Part shown: in pieces, positions 16,861 through 24,677 of the stretch | Layout of the letters: every line of letters begins with the position of its first letter | Position numbering within the stretch: the stretch's first letter is position 1 | Assembly: GCF_030406405.1 (NCBI RefSeq) | Contig: NZ_JAUEPL010000056.1 | Span: forward strand, 1 to 41,692 | DNA length: 41,692 nt | Direction of reading: 5' to 3' | From: Streptomyces ficellus | GTDB taxonomy: Bacteria; Actinomycetota; Actinomycetes; Streptomycetales; Streptomycetaceae | The notes under the pieces: generated by a model | Databases searched by the model: none | What the model was told of the DNA's origin: nothing | The model's input: the letters and a program-made list of their open reading frames with translations, nothing else | Made by a program: the position numbers and the translations under genes

Positions 16861-16894
16861 ACCCCTTGCCGAAGGGGTGGGCGAAGGTTAGCGT
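16861..16894 (+). promoter_or_regulatory. Promoter with overlapping operator for the sugar ABC / GH2 operon
   Basis: TTGCCG (16866-16871), 17 bases, then TAGCGT (16889-16894) matches the Streptomyces vegetative promoter pattern. A perfect 7-bp inverted repeat, ACCCCTT-GCCG-AAGGGGT (16861-16878), straddles the -35 element, the expected position for a repressor site. The ROK protein encoded just upstream is the natural candidate. The start codon of the binding protein is 52 bases downstream of the -10 box. A ROK-gene terminator is the alternative reading of the hairpin. Confidence 0.6.
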
Positions 16895-16945
16895 CCCGCT
16901 CCGCACCACCACATCCGAGCCGTTTCGAGACAAGGGACGTCCGCC

Positions 16946-18265
16946 ATGTCTGCACCGGGCAGGGAGAGCGAGAACAGCAGGGACACCAGGGGTGGGGACA
17001 GCAGCGGCGTGAACAGCACGGCCTGGGACCGCCGCTCCGTACTGCGAGCGGCCGGAGGGCTGGCCGCGCTGGGCGCACTCAGCGCCTGCGGCTCCAACAC
17101 CGGCCGCCCGGTGGGCGGTTCGTCGGGCAAGGGCCTCACGCAGTATTTCCACGCGTACGGCGAGGCGGGCACCGAGCAGGCGATCAGGCGCTACGCCAAG
17201 GACTTCGGCAAGGCCGAGGTGACCACCCAGTGGATCACCGGCACCAACTTCGAGAGCAAGCTGTTCTCGGCGCTGCTCTCCTCCGACGCACCGGACGTCT
17301 TCGAATTCCACCCGCAGATCCATATGGTGAAGGCGCGTCAGATCGTGCCGCTCGACGACATCATCGCCCCGGTCAAGGACGACTTCCACGCCGCCGACAT
17401 CGCCTCCCACACCATGGACGGCAAGATCTGGGGCATCCGGATGATCGACGACCCCAAGTTCCTCTACTACCGCAAGTCGCTGCTGGAGAAGGCCGGCCTG
17501 GAGCCGCCCACCACGCTCGACGCGCTCATAGAAGCCGCCGCCAAGCTCACCACCGACAAGGTCAAGGGCCTCTACCTCGGCAACAACCTGTCCGACATCG
17601 CCCGCCCGATGGTCTGGTCGTCCGGCGCGGAACTGCTCACCCCCACGAACGAGATCGCCTACCACACCGACGAGCTCGTCACCGGACTGCGCACACTGCG
17701 GACCCTCTTCACCAGCGGCAGTCTGCTGCTGGACGCGCCCGCCGACTACTGGGACCCCTCCGCGTTCAACCAGGGCCTGACCGCCATGCAGTGGTGCGGC
17801 ATGTGGGCCATGCCCGCGATCCAGAAGGCGCACGGCGACGACGTCGGCATCATCCCCTTCCCGAAAGTCACCGACACCGGCAGGCCGTCGCTGATCAACG
17901 GCGGCTGGTCGATGTTCGTCAGCTCCAAGGCCAAGGACGTCGACCTGGCCAAGGAGTACGTCAAGTGGCTGTGGCTCGACCGGACCGACTACCAGCAGGA
18001 CTGGTGCCTCGGCTACGGCTTCCACATCCCGCCGCGCAAGTCCCTCGCCGCGAAGGCCGACCAGCTCAAGCAGGGCCTGGCGGCCGAAGGCGTCGCCCTG
18101 TCCGAGCGGTACGGCCACTACGACAACCCCGCCTTCACCCAGGCCATGCTCAACGCCCTGGAGGGCGTGATCGCCGACTCCGTACGCGACGACAAGGACC
18201 CCGAGGCCGCGCTCGACACGTGCGACAAGAAGGTCCGCCGCGAACTCACCACCCTCTTCGGCTGA
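16946..18265 (+). CDS. Sugar ABC transporter substrate-binding lipoprotein
   Basis: A 439-residue family 1 extracellular solute-binding protein. The N-terminus has a twin-arginine-like RRSVLRAAG stretch and a lipobox ending in Cys48 (LSAC), so the mature protein should be a membrane-anchored lipoprotein. The first 28 residues before the RR are long and hydrophilic. The mature part has the usual solute-binding features (SSDAPDVFEFHPQ, GKIWGIRMIDDPKFLYYRKS, NGGWSMFVSS). The ATG at 16946 is preceded by AAGGGA. It is followed by two permease genes and a beta-galactosidase, which suggests uptake of beta-galactosides, perhaps galacto-oligosaccharides released from arabinogalactan; specificity is inferred from context only. 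Confidence 0.93.
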   Translation: MSAPGRESENSRDTRGGDSSGVNSTAWDRRSVLRAAGGLAALGALSACGSNTGRPVGGSSGKGLTQYFHAYGEAGTEQAIRRYAKDFGKAEVTTQWITGTNFESKLFSALLSSDAPDVFEFHPQIHMVKARQIVPLDDIIAPVKDDFHAADIASHTMDGKIWGIRMIDDPKFLYYRKSLLEKAGLEPPTTLDALIEAAAKLTTDKVKGLYLGNNLSDIARPMVWSSGAELLTPTNEIAYHTDELVTGLRTLRTLFTSGSLLLDAPADYWDPSAFNQGLTAMQWCGMWAMPAIQKAHGDDVGIIPFPKVTDTGRPSLINGGWSMFVSSKAKDVDLAKEYVKWLWLDRTDYQQDWCLGYGFHIPPRKSLAAKADQLKQGLAAEGVALSERYGHYDNPAFTQAMLNALEGVIADSVRDDKDPEAALDTCDKKVRRELTTLFG

Positions 18266-18266
18266 C

Positions 18267-19172
18267 ATGGCCCGCACATCCGTCAACAAGGCCACCGCCC
18301 GTAGCTTCTGGCTGTTCACCGGGCCGTTCCTGATCGGCCTGATCGTCTTCGTGTACGTGCCGATCGGCTGGAGCGCCTGGCTCAGCCTCTTCGAGGCACG
18401 CTCCACCGTCACCCCCACGACGTTCGTCGGCCTGGACAACTACGTCCAGATGCTCACCGACGAGGCGTTCGTGGACAGCCTGGTCACGTTCACCGTCTTC
18501 GCCGCGATCGTCACCCCCGTCACCTGGGCGTTCTCGCTCACGCTCGCACTGATGGTGAACCGGCTGCGCTTCATGCGGGCGTTCTTCCGGTCCGTGTTCT
18601 TCCTGCCCACCGCGTGCAGCTTCGTCGCGGCCTCCCTGATCTGGAAGATGTCGGTCTTCAGCGGGGTCCGGTTCGGGCTGGCCAACACCGTCCTCGGCTG
18701 GTTCGGCATCGACAACATCGCCTGGCTGGCCTCGCCCGACCCGCCGTGGTACTGGCTGGTCATCGTCACCGTCCGGCTGTGGCTCCAGTCCGGCTTCTAC
18801 ATGATCCTGTTCCTGGCGGCCCTGCAGAACATCCCGCCGTCGCTGTACGAGGCCGCCGCCATCGACGGTGCCGAGCGGGGCTGGCAGACCTTCCGGTACA
18901 TCACGCTGCCGCAGCTGCGCGCGACCTCCACGGCCGTGATCCTGCTGCTGCTCATCGCCGCGTACCAGGCGTTCGACGAGTTCTTCAACCTCCTCGCCAA
19001 GACCACATGGGGCCGCCCGCCACTGGTGGAGCTGTACTTCACCGCGCTGGGCGAGAACCAGGACTACGGGCGCGGCAGCGCGGGCGCGCTGATCCTGACC
19101 GTACTGATCTGCGTCGTCACCCTGCTCCAGGGGAAGTTCCTGGGATTCGGCAGGGGTGAGGAGGAGAAATGA
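18267..19172 (+). CDS. Sugar ABC transporter permease (MalF/LacF type)
   Basis: A 301-residue inner-membrane permease of the carbohydrate-uptake class, with six predicted spans. The EAA loop is YEAAAIDGAERGWQTFRYIT in the second half, the docking site for the ATPase. The ATG at 18267 is one base after the stop of the binding-protein gene, and the 3' end overlaps the next permease by 4 bases (ATGA). It should form a heterodimer with the downstream permease. No ATPase gene is present in the operon. Confidence 0.95.
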   Translation: MARTSVNKATARSFWLFTGPFLIGLIVFVYVPIGWSAWLSLFEARSTVTPTTFVGLDNYVQMLTDEAFVDSLVTFTVFAAIVTPVTWAFSLTLALMVNRLRFMRAFFRSVFFLPTACSFVAASLIWKMSVFSGVRFGLANTVLGWFGIDNIAWLASPDPPWYWLVIVTVRLWLQSGFYMILFLAALQNIPPSLYEAAAIDGAERGWQTFRYITLPQLRATSTAVILLLLIAAYQAFDEFFNLLAKTTWGRPPLVELYFTALGENQDYGRGSAGALILTVLICVVTLLQGKFLGFGRGEEEK

Positions 19173-20026
19173 CCACCGTCACCGGGCCGGCCGCGCGCCG
19201 GCGCTCCGTCCTCGCCGACACCGGTCTCTACCTGGCCGTCGGCGTCTGCGCCCTGCTCTTCCTCGTTCCCTTCTATCTGATCGTCCGCAACGCGCTGTCC
19301 ACGGACGCCGAGATCACCGGCGAGAACTGGCAGTTCTTCCCCACCGACATCCAGTGGGGCAACATCGGTGAGCTGTTCAGCGACCCGACCGTGCCCTTCG
19401 CCCGCTCCCTGCTGAACTCGGCGGTCGTCGGGGTCCTGCACACCATCGGCACACTGCTGGTCAGTTCGCTGGCCGGCTACGGTCTGGCCCGCATCCCCCA
19501 CCGGCACGCCAACAAGGTCTTCTTCCTGGTGCTCGGCACCCTCATGGTGCCGGCCGCCGTCACCTTCGTACCGAGCTTCGTGCTGGTCTCGTCGCTGGGC
19601 TGGGTGTCGAGCCTGCGCGGGCTCATCATCCCCGGGCTGTTCAGCGGCTTCACCTGCTTCCTGTTCCGGCAGTTCTTCCTCGGCTTCCCCAAGGAGCTGG
19701 AGGAGGCGGCACGGGTGGACGGGCTCGGCCACTGGGGGGCGTACTGGCGCATCGTCGTGCCCAACTCGCTGAACTTCTTCGCCGCGATGGCCACCATCAC
19801 CTTCATCAGCGGCTGGAACTCCTTCCTGTGGCCGCTGGTCATCGGCCAGGACCAGGAGGCGTGGACGGTGCAGGTCGCACTGTCCTCGTACATGACCAAC
19901 CAGACCGTCAACTTCCACCTAATCTTCATGGCCACCGCCATTTCCCTCCTGCCGCTGGTCTTCGTGTTCCTCTTCCTCCAGCGCTGGCTGGTGCAGGGGG
20001 TCGCGCAGACCGGTATCAAGGGCTGA
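19169..20026 (+). CDS. Sugar ABC transporter permease (MalG/LacG type)
   Basis: A 285-residue six-span permease. The second-permease EAA motif is EEAARVDGLGHWGAYWRIVV, and the protein ends with the VAQTGIKG C-terminus typical of MalG-like proteins. It starts within the end of the first permease gene (ATGA overlap) with GAGGAG just upstream, and is followed after 12 bases by the GH2 gene. This places transporter and intracellular hydrolase in one transcript. Confidence 0.95.
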   Translation: MTTVTGPAARRRSVLADTGLYLAVGVCALLFLVPFYLIVRNALSTDAEITGENWQFFPTDIQWGNIGELFSDPTVPFARSLLNSAVVGVLHTIGTLLVSSLAGYGLARIPHRHANKVFFLVLGTLMVPAAVTFVPSFVLVSSLGWVSSLRGLIIPGLFSGFTCFLFRQFFLGFPKELEEAARVDGLGHWGAYWRIVVPNSLNFFAAMATITFISGWNSFLWPLVIGQDQEAWTVQVALSSYMTNQTVNFHLIFMATAISLLPLVFVFLFLQRWLVQGVAQTGIKG

Positions 20027-20038
20027 CCTAGGAGACCG

Positions 20039-22933
20039 ATGTCCTTCCCCTCCAACCTCTCATCCGCCGAAGAGGTCCCGGACGTCTCGTACGTCGAAGA
20101 CGTCTCGCCCGGCACCGGGGCGCTGCCACCGCGCGCCTGGTACGCGCAATCGGACGCCGCCCGCCTGTCGCTGAACGGGAGGTGGCGGTTCCGGCTGTCG
20201 GCCACCGCCGACGCGCACGACGCGTCGTTCGCCGCGCCCGGCCACGACACGTCAGGCTGGGACGAGGTGACCGTGCCCGGCCACTGGGTGCTCCAGGGCC
20301 ACGGCACGCCGATCTACACCAATCACCTCTACCCCTTCCCGGTCGACCCGCCGCACGTGCCGACCGAGAACCCGACCGGTGACCATCTGCGGGCCTTCGA
20401 CCTGCCGGCGGACTGGCCGGCGGACGGTGACGCCGTGCTGCGCTTCGACGGGGTGGAGTCCTGCGCGAAGGTGTGGCTCAACGGCGAACCGCTGGGTGAG
20501 TTCAAGGGGAGCCGGCTGCCGCACGAGTTCGCGGTGGGGCCGCTGCTGAAGGCGCGCGGAAACGTGCTGGCGGTGCGCGTCCACCAGTGGTCCTCCGGCT
20601 CGTACCTGGAGGACCAGGACCAGTGGTGGCTGCCCGGCATCTTCCGGGACGTGACCCTGCTGCACCGCCCAGCCGAGTGCGCCGCCGACTTCTTCGTCCA
20701 CGCCTCCTACGACCACGTCACCGGCAGCGGCACGCTGCGGGTCGACGCGGAGGTGCCCGGCCGGGTCACCGTGCCCGAGCTGGGCATCGACACCGCGACC
20801 GGCGCGCCCGTGACCGTACCCGTCGAACCGTGGACGGCCGAGACGCCCCGCCTTTACGCGGGCGTGCTGGCCTCGGGCAGTGAGCGGGTCGAGCTGCGGA
20901 TCGGCTTCCGCACGGTCGCCCTTCGAGACGGTCTGATCACGGTCAACGGCACGCCCGTCCTCTTCCGGGGCGTCAACCGGCACGAGTTCCACCCGGAGAC
21001 CGGGCGGGCCCTGGACGCGGCGACCATGCGCCAGGACCTGGAGCTGATGAAGCGCCACAACATCAACGCCGTCCGCACCTCCCACTACCCGCCCCACCCG
21101 GCGTTCCTGGACCTGTGCGACGAGCTGGGGCTGTGGGTGATCGACGAGTGCGACCTGGAGACGCACGGCTTCGTCGAGCAGGGCTGGCGCGACAACCCGG
21201 TCGACGACGACCGCTGGACACCCGCGCTGCTAGACCGCGCCGCCCGTATGGTGGAGCGCGACAAGAACCACCCCTCGGTCATCATCTGGTCGCTCGGCAA
21301 CGAGGCCGGGACCGGGCGCGGCCTGAACACGATGGCCGAGTGGATCCGGGGCCGCGACCCCGAGCGGCTGATCCACTACGAGGGCGACCCCGACTGCCGC
21401 GACACGGACATGTACTCCCGGATGTACGCGAGCCATGCCGAGGTCGAGGAGATCGGCCGGGGCCTCGACGGCGGGACGACCAGGCGCCGCGCACTGCCGT
21501 TCATCCTCTGCGAGTACGCCCACGCCATGGGCAACGGCCCCGGCGGTCTCGCCGACTACCAGCGGCTGTTCGAGGCTCACGCGCGCAACCAGGGCGGGTT
21601 CGTCTGGGAGTGGATCGACCACGGTATCCGGGACGAGCGGTACGGCTACGCGTACGGCGGTGACTTCGGCGAGGAGCTGCACGACGGGAACTTCGTGTGC
21701 GACGGGCTGCTGTTCCCCGACCGTACGCCGTCGCCGGGCCTGGCCGAGTACAAGAAGGTGATCGAGCCGGTCCGCATCGAGGGCGACGGGGCCGGGGGCA
21801 CGGTACGGATCGTCAACGGGTACGACTTCGCCGACCTCTCGCACCTGGCCTTCACGTGGTCGTACCAGCTGGACGGCGAGACGGTGGCGCACGGCCCGCT
21901 CACGGTGCCACCGCTCGCGGCCGGTGAGTCGGCCGAGGTGAAGCTGCCGGCGCCGCCGGACGCCGGGCGCCCCGGGGAGAGCCAGTGGACGGTACGGGCG
22001 GTGCTGGCCGCCGACACGGCGTGGGCGCGCGAGGGCCACCCGGTCGCGTGGGGGCAACTGCCCGTGGCGCCCGGCGCGGTGGCGCCGGCCGTCGCCGGTG
22101 ACCGGCCGGTGCGCGGCGATGGGCGCATCACGCTCGGCCCGGCGTCGTTCGACGCCCGCACCGGTGAGCTGCGAACCCTCGGCCCGGTGGAGGTGACCGG
22201 GCTGCGGCTGGATGTGTGGCGGGCGCCCACCGACAACGACAACGGGGCGCCCTGGCAGCCCGATCCGCGCTTGGGGCCGCTGTGGCGGGAGCTGGGCCTG
22301 CACCGGATGCGGCACCGGCTGGACGCGGTGGAGGCGGGTGACGACGCCCTGACCGTACGGACGAGGGTGGCGCCCGCGGGGCGTGACGTCGGGCTGCGGA
22401 CCGTCTACCGCTGGACGTCGGACGGGGAGCGGCTGCGGCTGACCGTGTCGGTGACGCCCGAGGGCCGGTGGGCCGTGCCGCTGCCGCGCCTGGGGATCCG
22501 GTTCGGGCTGCCCGCGTCGTACGGCTCGGTGCGCTGGTTCGGCGGCGGACCCGGTGAGGCGTACCCGGACACGCGGGCCGCCTCGATGCTGGGCCGCTGG
22601 ACGGCGGAGGTGGACCGGTTGCAGACGCCGTACGTGCGGCCGCAGGAGAACGGTGCCCGCGCGGATGTGCGGTGGGCCGAACTCAGCGGCGCCGAGGGCG
22701 CGTTGCGGATGGAGGGCGACCCGGCGTTCTGGTTCACCGCCCGCCGCTGGACGAGCGAACAGCTGGACGCGGCCGGGCACCTGACGGACCTGGTGCCGTC
22801 GAGCGAGACCGTGTGGGTCAGCCTGGACCACGCCCAGCAGGGCATCGGCTCGCAGTCCTGCGGGCCGGGCGTGCTGCCCGGGTACCAGCTCATGGTGGCC
22901 CCCGCGGAGTTCTCGTTCACGTTCACCGCCTAA
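20039..22933 (+). CDS. GH2 beta-galactosidase, LacZ-type five-domain architecture
   Basis: A 964-residue cytosolic enzyme with no signal peptide. Layout: GH2 sugar-binding jelly roll (about 45-215, with LSLNGRWRFRL and TNHLYPFPVDPP), a short Ig-like domain, the catalytic TIM barrel (about 295-595) with acid/base Glu422 (SLGNEAG) and nucleophile Glu492 (ILCEYAHAMGN), the DUF4981-type beta domain, and the C-terminal small-chain domain (about 690-964, TDNDNGAPWQ and WFGGGPGEAYPDT). All motifs fit E. coli LacZ, which is about 1023 residues. AGGAG precedes the ATG. As the last enzyme of the ABC operon it would split imported beta-galactosides, plausibly arabinogalactan fragments rather than lactose. 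Confidence 0.96.
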   Translation: MSFPSNLSSAEEVPDVSYVEDVSPGTGALPPRAWYAQSDAARLSLNGRWRFRLSATADAHDASFAAPGHDTSGWDEVTVPGHWVLQGHGTPIYTNHLYPFPVDPPHVPTENPTGDHLRAFDLPADWPADGDAVLRFDGVESCAKVWLNGEPLGEFKGSRLPHEFAVGPLLKARGNVLAVRVHQWSSGSYLEDQDQWWLPGIFRDVTLLHRPAECAADFFVHASYDHVTGSGTLRVDAEVPGRVTVPELGIDTATGAPVTVPVEPWTAETPRLYAGVLASGSERVELRIGFRTVALRDGLITVNGTPVLFRGVNRHEFHPETGRALDAATMRQDLELMKRHNINAVRTSHYPPHPAFLDLCDELGLWVIDECDLETHGFVEQGWRDNPVDDDRWTPALLDRAARMVERDKNHPSVIIWSLGNEAGTGRGLNTMAEWIRGRDPERLIHYEGDPDCRDTDMYSRMYASHAEVEEIGRGLDGGTTRRRALPFILCEYAHAMGNGPGGLADYQRLFEAHARNQGGFVWEWIDHGIRDERYGYAYGGDFGEELHDGNFVCDGLLFPDRTPSPGLAEYKKVIEPVRIEGDGAGGTVRIVNGYDFADLSHLAFTWSYQLDGETVAHGPLTVPPLAAGESAEVKLPAPPDAGRPGESQWTVRAVLAADTAWAREGHPVAWGQLPVAPGAVAPAVAGDRPVRGDGRITLGPASFDARTGELRTLGPVEVTGLRLDVWRAPTDNDNGAPWQPDPRLGPLWRELGLHRMRHRLDAVEAGDDALTVRTRVAPAGRDVGLRTVYRWTSDGERLRLTVSVTPEGRWAVPLPRLGIRFGLPASYGSVRWFGGGPGEAYPDTRAASMLGRWTAEVDRLQTPYVRPQENGARADVRWAELSGAEGALRMEGDPAFWFTARRWTSEQLDAAGHLTDLVPSSETVWVSLDHAQQGIGSQSCGPGVLPGYQLMVAPAEFSFTFTA

Positions 22934-22942
22934 CCTCGGCGG

Positions 22943-23515
22943 ATGATCAGTGACGCCGCGCTGTGGTACCGGTTCGCCGCCCTGCTGCCCGAGCCCGAGG
23001 CCACCCATGTGAGGGACTGCTGGAACACCGGCGAACCGGAGGCCGGGCTCGACGCGCTCGTGTCCGGCCTCCAGGCGCACCAGGTGGTGGTCAGCGAGAC
23101 CACGCTGGTCGAGATCGCGGTGATGGCGCGGGAGTGGGGCATGGCGGACGTGCTCACGCCCCGGCTCCTGTGCTGCGCCGCGGTCCGCAGCGACGAGGAC
23201 GACCCTCCGCTGCGGCTGATCGAGCACCCGGACGCCCGGCCGCTGCCCGCCCGGGGCATGGCCCACGTCCTGGTGCCGTGGATCGGCTGCTCCCGGTGCG
23301 GCGGGGTGCTGGCCCGCGCGCACGCGGTGGAGCCCTGGGGTGGGCTGTCGTTCCTGCCGCTGCACTACGCGGTCCTGGACCCCCGGCCCGCGCCGCCGCG
23401 CCTGTTCGGCCCGCAGAGCCCGTGGGCCGCGCTCACCGCGCTGCGTTCCGCCTGCCCGGCGCCCCCGCGGACACACCGGCAGGGGCACACGCAGGCGCAG
23501 ACGCACATGGCGTGA
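22943..23515 (+). CDS. Hypothetical protein downstream of the beta-galactosidase gene
   Basis: A 190-residue protein I do not recognise. Its first part is helical (LWYRFAALLPEPEATHVRDC, GLDALVSGLQAHQVVVSETT). It contains a Cys pair LLCCAAV and a C-x-x-C knuckle (WIGCSRCGG) that could bind metal, and the last ~35 residues are Pro/Thr/Gln-rich and look disordered. There is no signal peptide. The ATG at 22943 is 9 bases after the GH2 stop with only a weak ribosome site, so it is probably read through from the ABC/GH2 operon. A strong terminator follows directly. Confidence 0.75.
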   Translation: MISDAALWYRFAALLPEPEATHVRDCWNTGEPEAGLDALVSGLQAHQVVVSETTLVEIAVMAREWGMADVLTPRLLCCAAVRSDEDDPPLRLIEHPDARPLPARGMAHVLVPWIGCSRCGGVLARAHAVEPWGGLSFLPLHYAVLDPRPAPPRLFGPQSPWAALTALRSACPAPPRTHRQGHTQAQTHMA

Positions 23516-23517
23516 CG

Positions 23518-23552
23518 GTCACCGGCCGGGGGCCATCTCCCCGGCCGGTGAC
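23518..23552. terminator. Bidirectional hairpin terminator
   Basis: A perfect 14-bp stem GTCACCGGCCGGGG (23518-23531) / CCCCGGCCGGTGAC (23539-23552) with a 7-base loop, placed 2 bases after the stop of the hypothetical gene and 23 bases before the stop of the convergent esterase gene. Confidence 0.85.
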
Positions 23553-23575
23553 GCCGGCGCCTGGGCCCGAGCCGG

Positions 23576-24646
23576 TCAGCGCACCGACCGGCCGAGCAGG
23601 TTTTGGGCGCTCAGTTCGGCGGCGACCAGCCGGGCGTACTCGGTGGCGCCGCGCACCGAGGTGTGGGTGTTGTCGCGCTTCTCGTTCGTCAGGTAGAGGG
23701 CCTTCGACGCCTCCGTACCGAGCGCCTCCACCCGTGCCTTGGTGAGCGCGGTGAGGTCGACCAGCGGGGTGCCGAGGCGCGCCGCGAGGGCGCGGATCTC
23801 CGCGGGGTGGTCGACGCCGAGGCCGTTGACGAGCAGGGCGGTGCCGTTGTTGAGGGTGCCGTCCGCGCCGAACCAGCGGCGGACGATGGGGGTGACGAGG
23901 ACCGGCCGGCCGCCCTCGGCGCGGACGCCGTCGACGAGCGCGGTGAGGTTGGCGCGGTAGGTGGCGGCGTTGGTCTGCTTGTCGTTGTGGGCGAGCTGGA
24001 TGAGGACGAGGTCGCCGCTGCGGATCTTCTCGCGGACGGTGGGGAAGAGGGCCTGGTTGGCGAGGAAGCTGACCGTGCTCTCGCCGGAGTCGGCGTAGTT
24101 GGCGACGGAGGTGCCGCGCGTGAGCAGGCTCGGCAGGTGCTGCCCCCACCCGGCGTACGGTTCGCCCGGCTGGTCGCAGACGGTCGAGTCGCCGATGAGG
24201 ACGACCTGCCGGGCGCGCGGCGCGGGGGTGACGCGGATGGCGGAGAGGGCCGGGGCCGGGCCGCCGAAGGTGAGGTCGAGGCCGGGCGTGCCGGCGGGCC
24301 CGGTGGGTTCGCCTTCCGGTGTGCGTACGTCGACGGTGAAGGCGCGCCGCACCCGCTCGCCCGCCGCGGTGGCGGTCTCGGGCAGCATGGCGCGGCGCGT
24401 CTCGGCGGTGACGGAGGTGGTGGCGGGGCTGTCGCCGCCGAGTGTGAGGGTGACGTCGTACGTGCCGGGGGCGACGTCGAAGTGGCAGACCACGGGCGCG
24501 GTGCCGGTGCAGTTGTCGATGCCCTGGCCGTACGGGGCGGGGGCAGGGACAGGGTCGGGGTCCGCCGCCCGGGCCGGGAGCGCGGGCAGCGCCGCGAGGG
24601 CGGCCAGGGCGGTGACGAGGACGGCGGGATGTCTCTTGCGGGTCAT
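23576..24646 (-). CDS. Secreted SGNH esterase, CE12 rhamnogalacturonan acetylesterase type
   Basis: A 356-residue exported esterase. The signal peptide is at 1-28 (ALPARAA). Residues about 38-140 form a beta-rich, malectin/CBM35-like region (GTYDVTLTLGGDSPATTSV). The SGNH domain runs from about 148 with Ser154 (IGDSTVCD), Gly188 (SGES), Asn221 (LAHNDK), and Asp325/His328 (DNTH). The GDST block and the HND triplet are typical of CE12 enzymes, which remove acetyl groups from the galacturonic acid residues of rhamnogalacturonan so that lyases and hydrolases can act. The ATG at 24646 has GGGAG 8 bases upstream. It is the last gene of the GH43-GH43-CE12 operon. Confidence 0.9.
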   Translation of the reverse strand: MTRKRHPAVLVTALAALAALPALPARAADPDPVPAPAPYGQGIDNCTGTAPVVCHFDVAPGTYDVTLTLGGDSPATTSVTAETRRAMLPETATAAGERVRRAFTVDVRTPEGEPTGPAGTPGLDLTFGGPAPALSAIRVTPAPRARQVVLIGDSTVCDQPGEPYAGWGQHLPSLLTRGTSVANYADSGESTVSFLANQALFPTVREKIRSGDLVLIQLAHNDKQTNAATYRANLTALVDGVRAEGGRPVLVTPIVRRWFGADGTLNNGTALLVNGLGVDHPAEIRALAARLGTPLVDLTALTKARVEALGTEASKALYLTNEKRDNTHTSVRGATEYARLVAAELSAQNLLGRSVR

Positions 24647-24677
24647 GTGTGGGGCTCCCTGTTCGGTGGGGGGTGTG

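Noticed and set aside
15137..18439. An 1100-residue minus-strand open frame over the ROK, binding-protein and permease genes
   Set aside because: It is antisense to genes with clear family motifs, and its composition is typical of a shadow frame.
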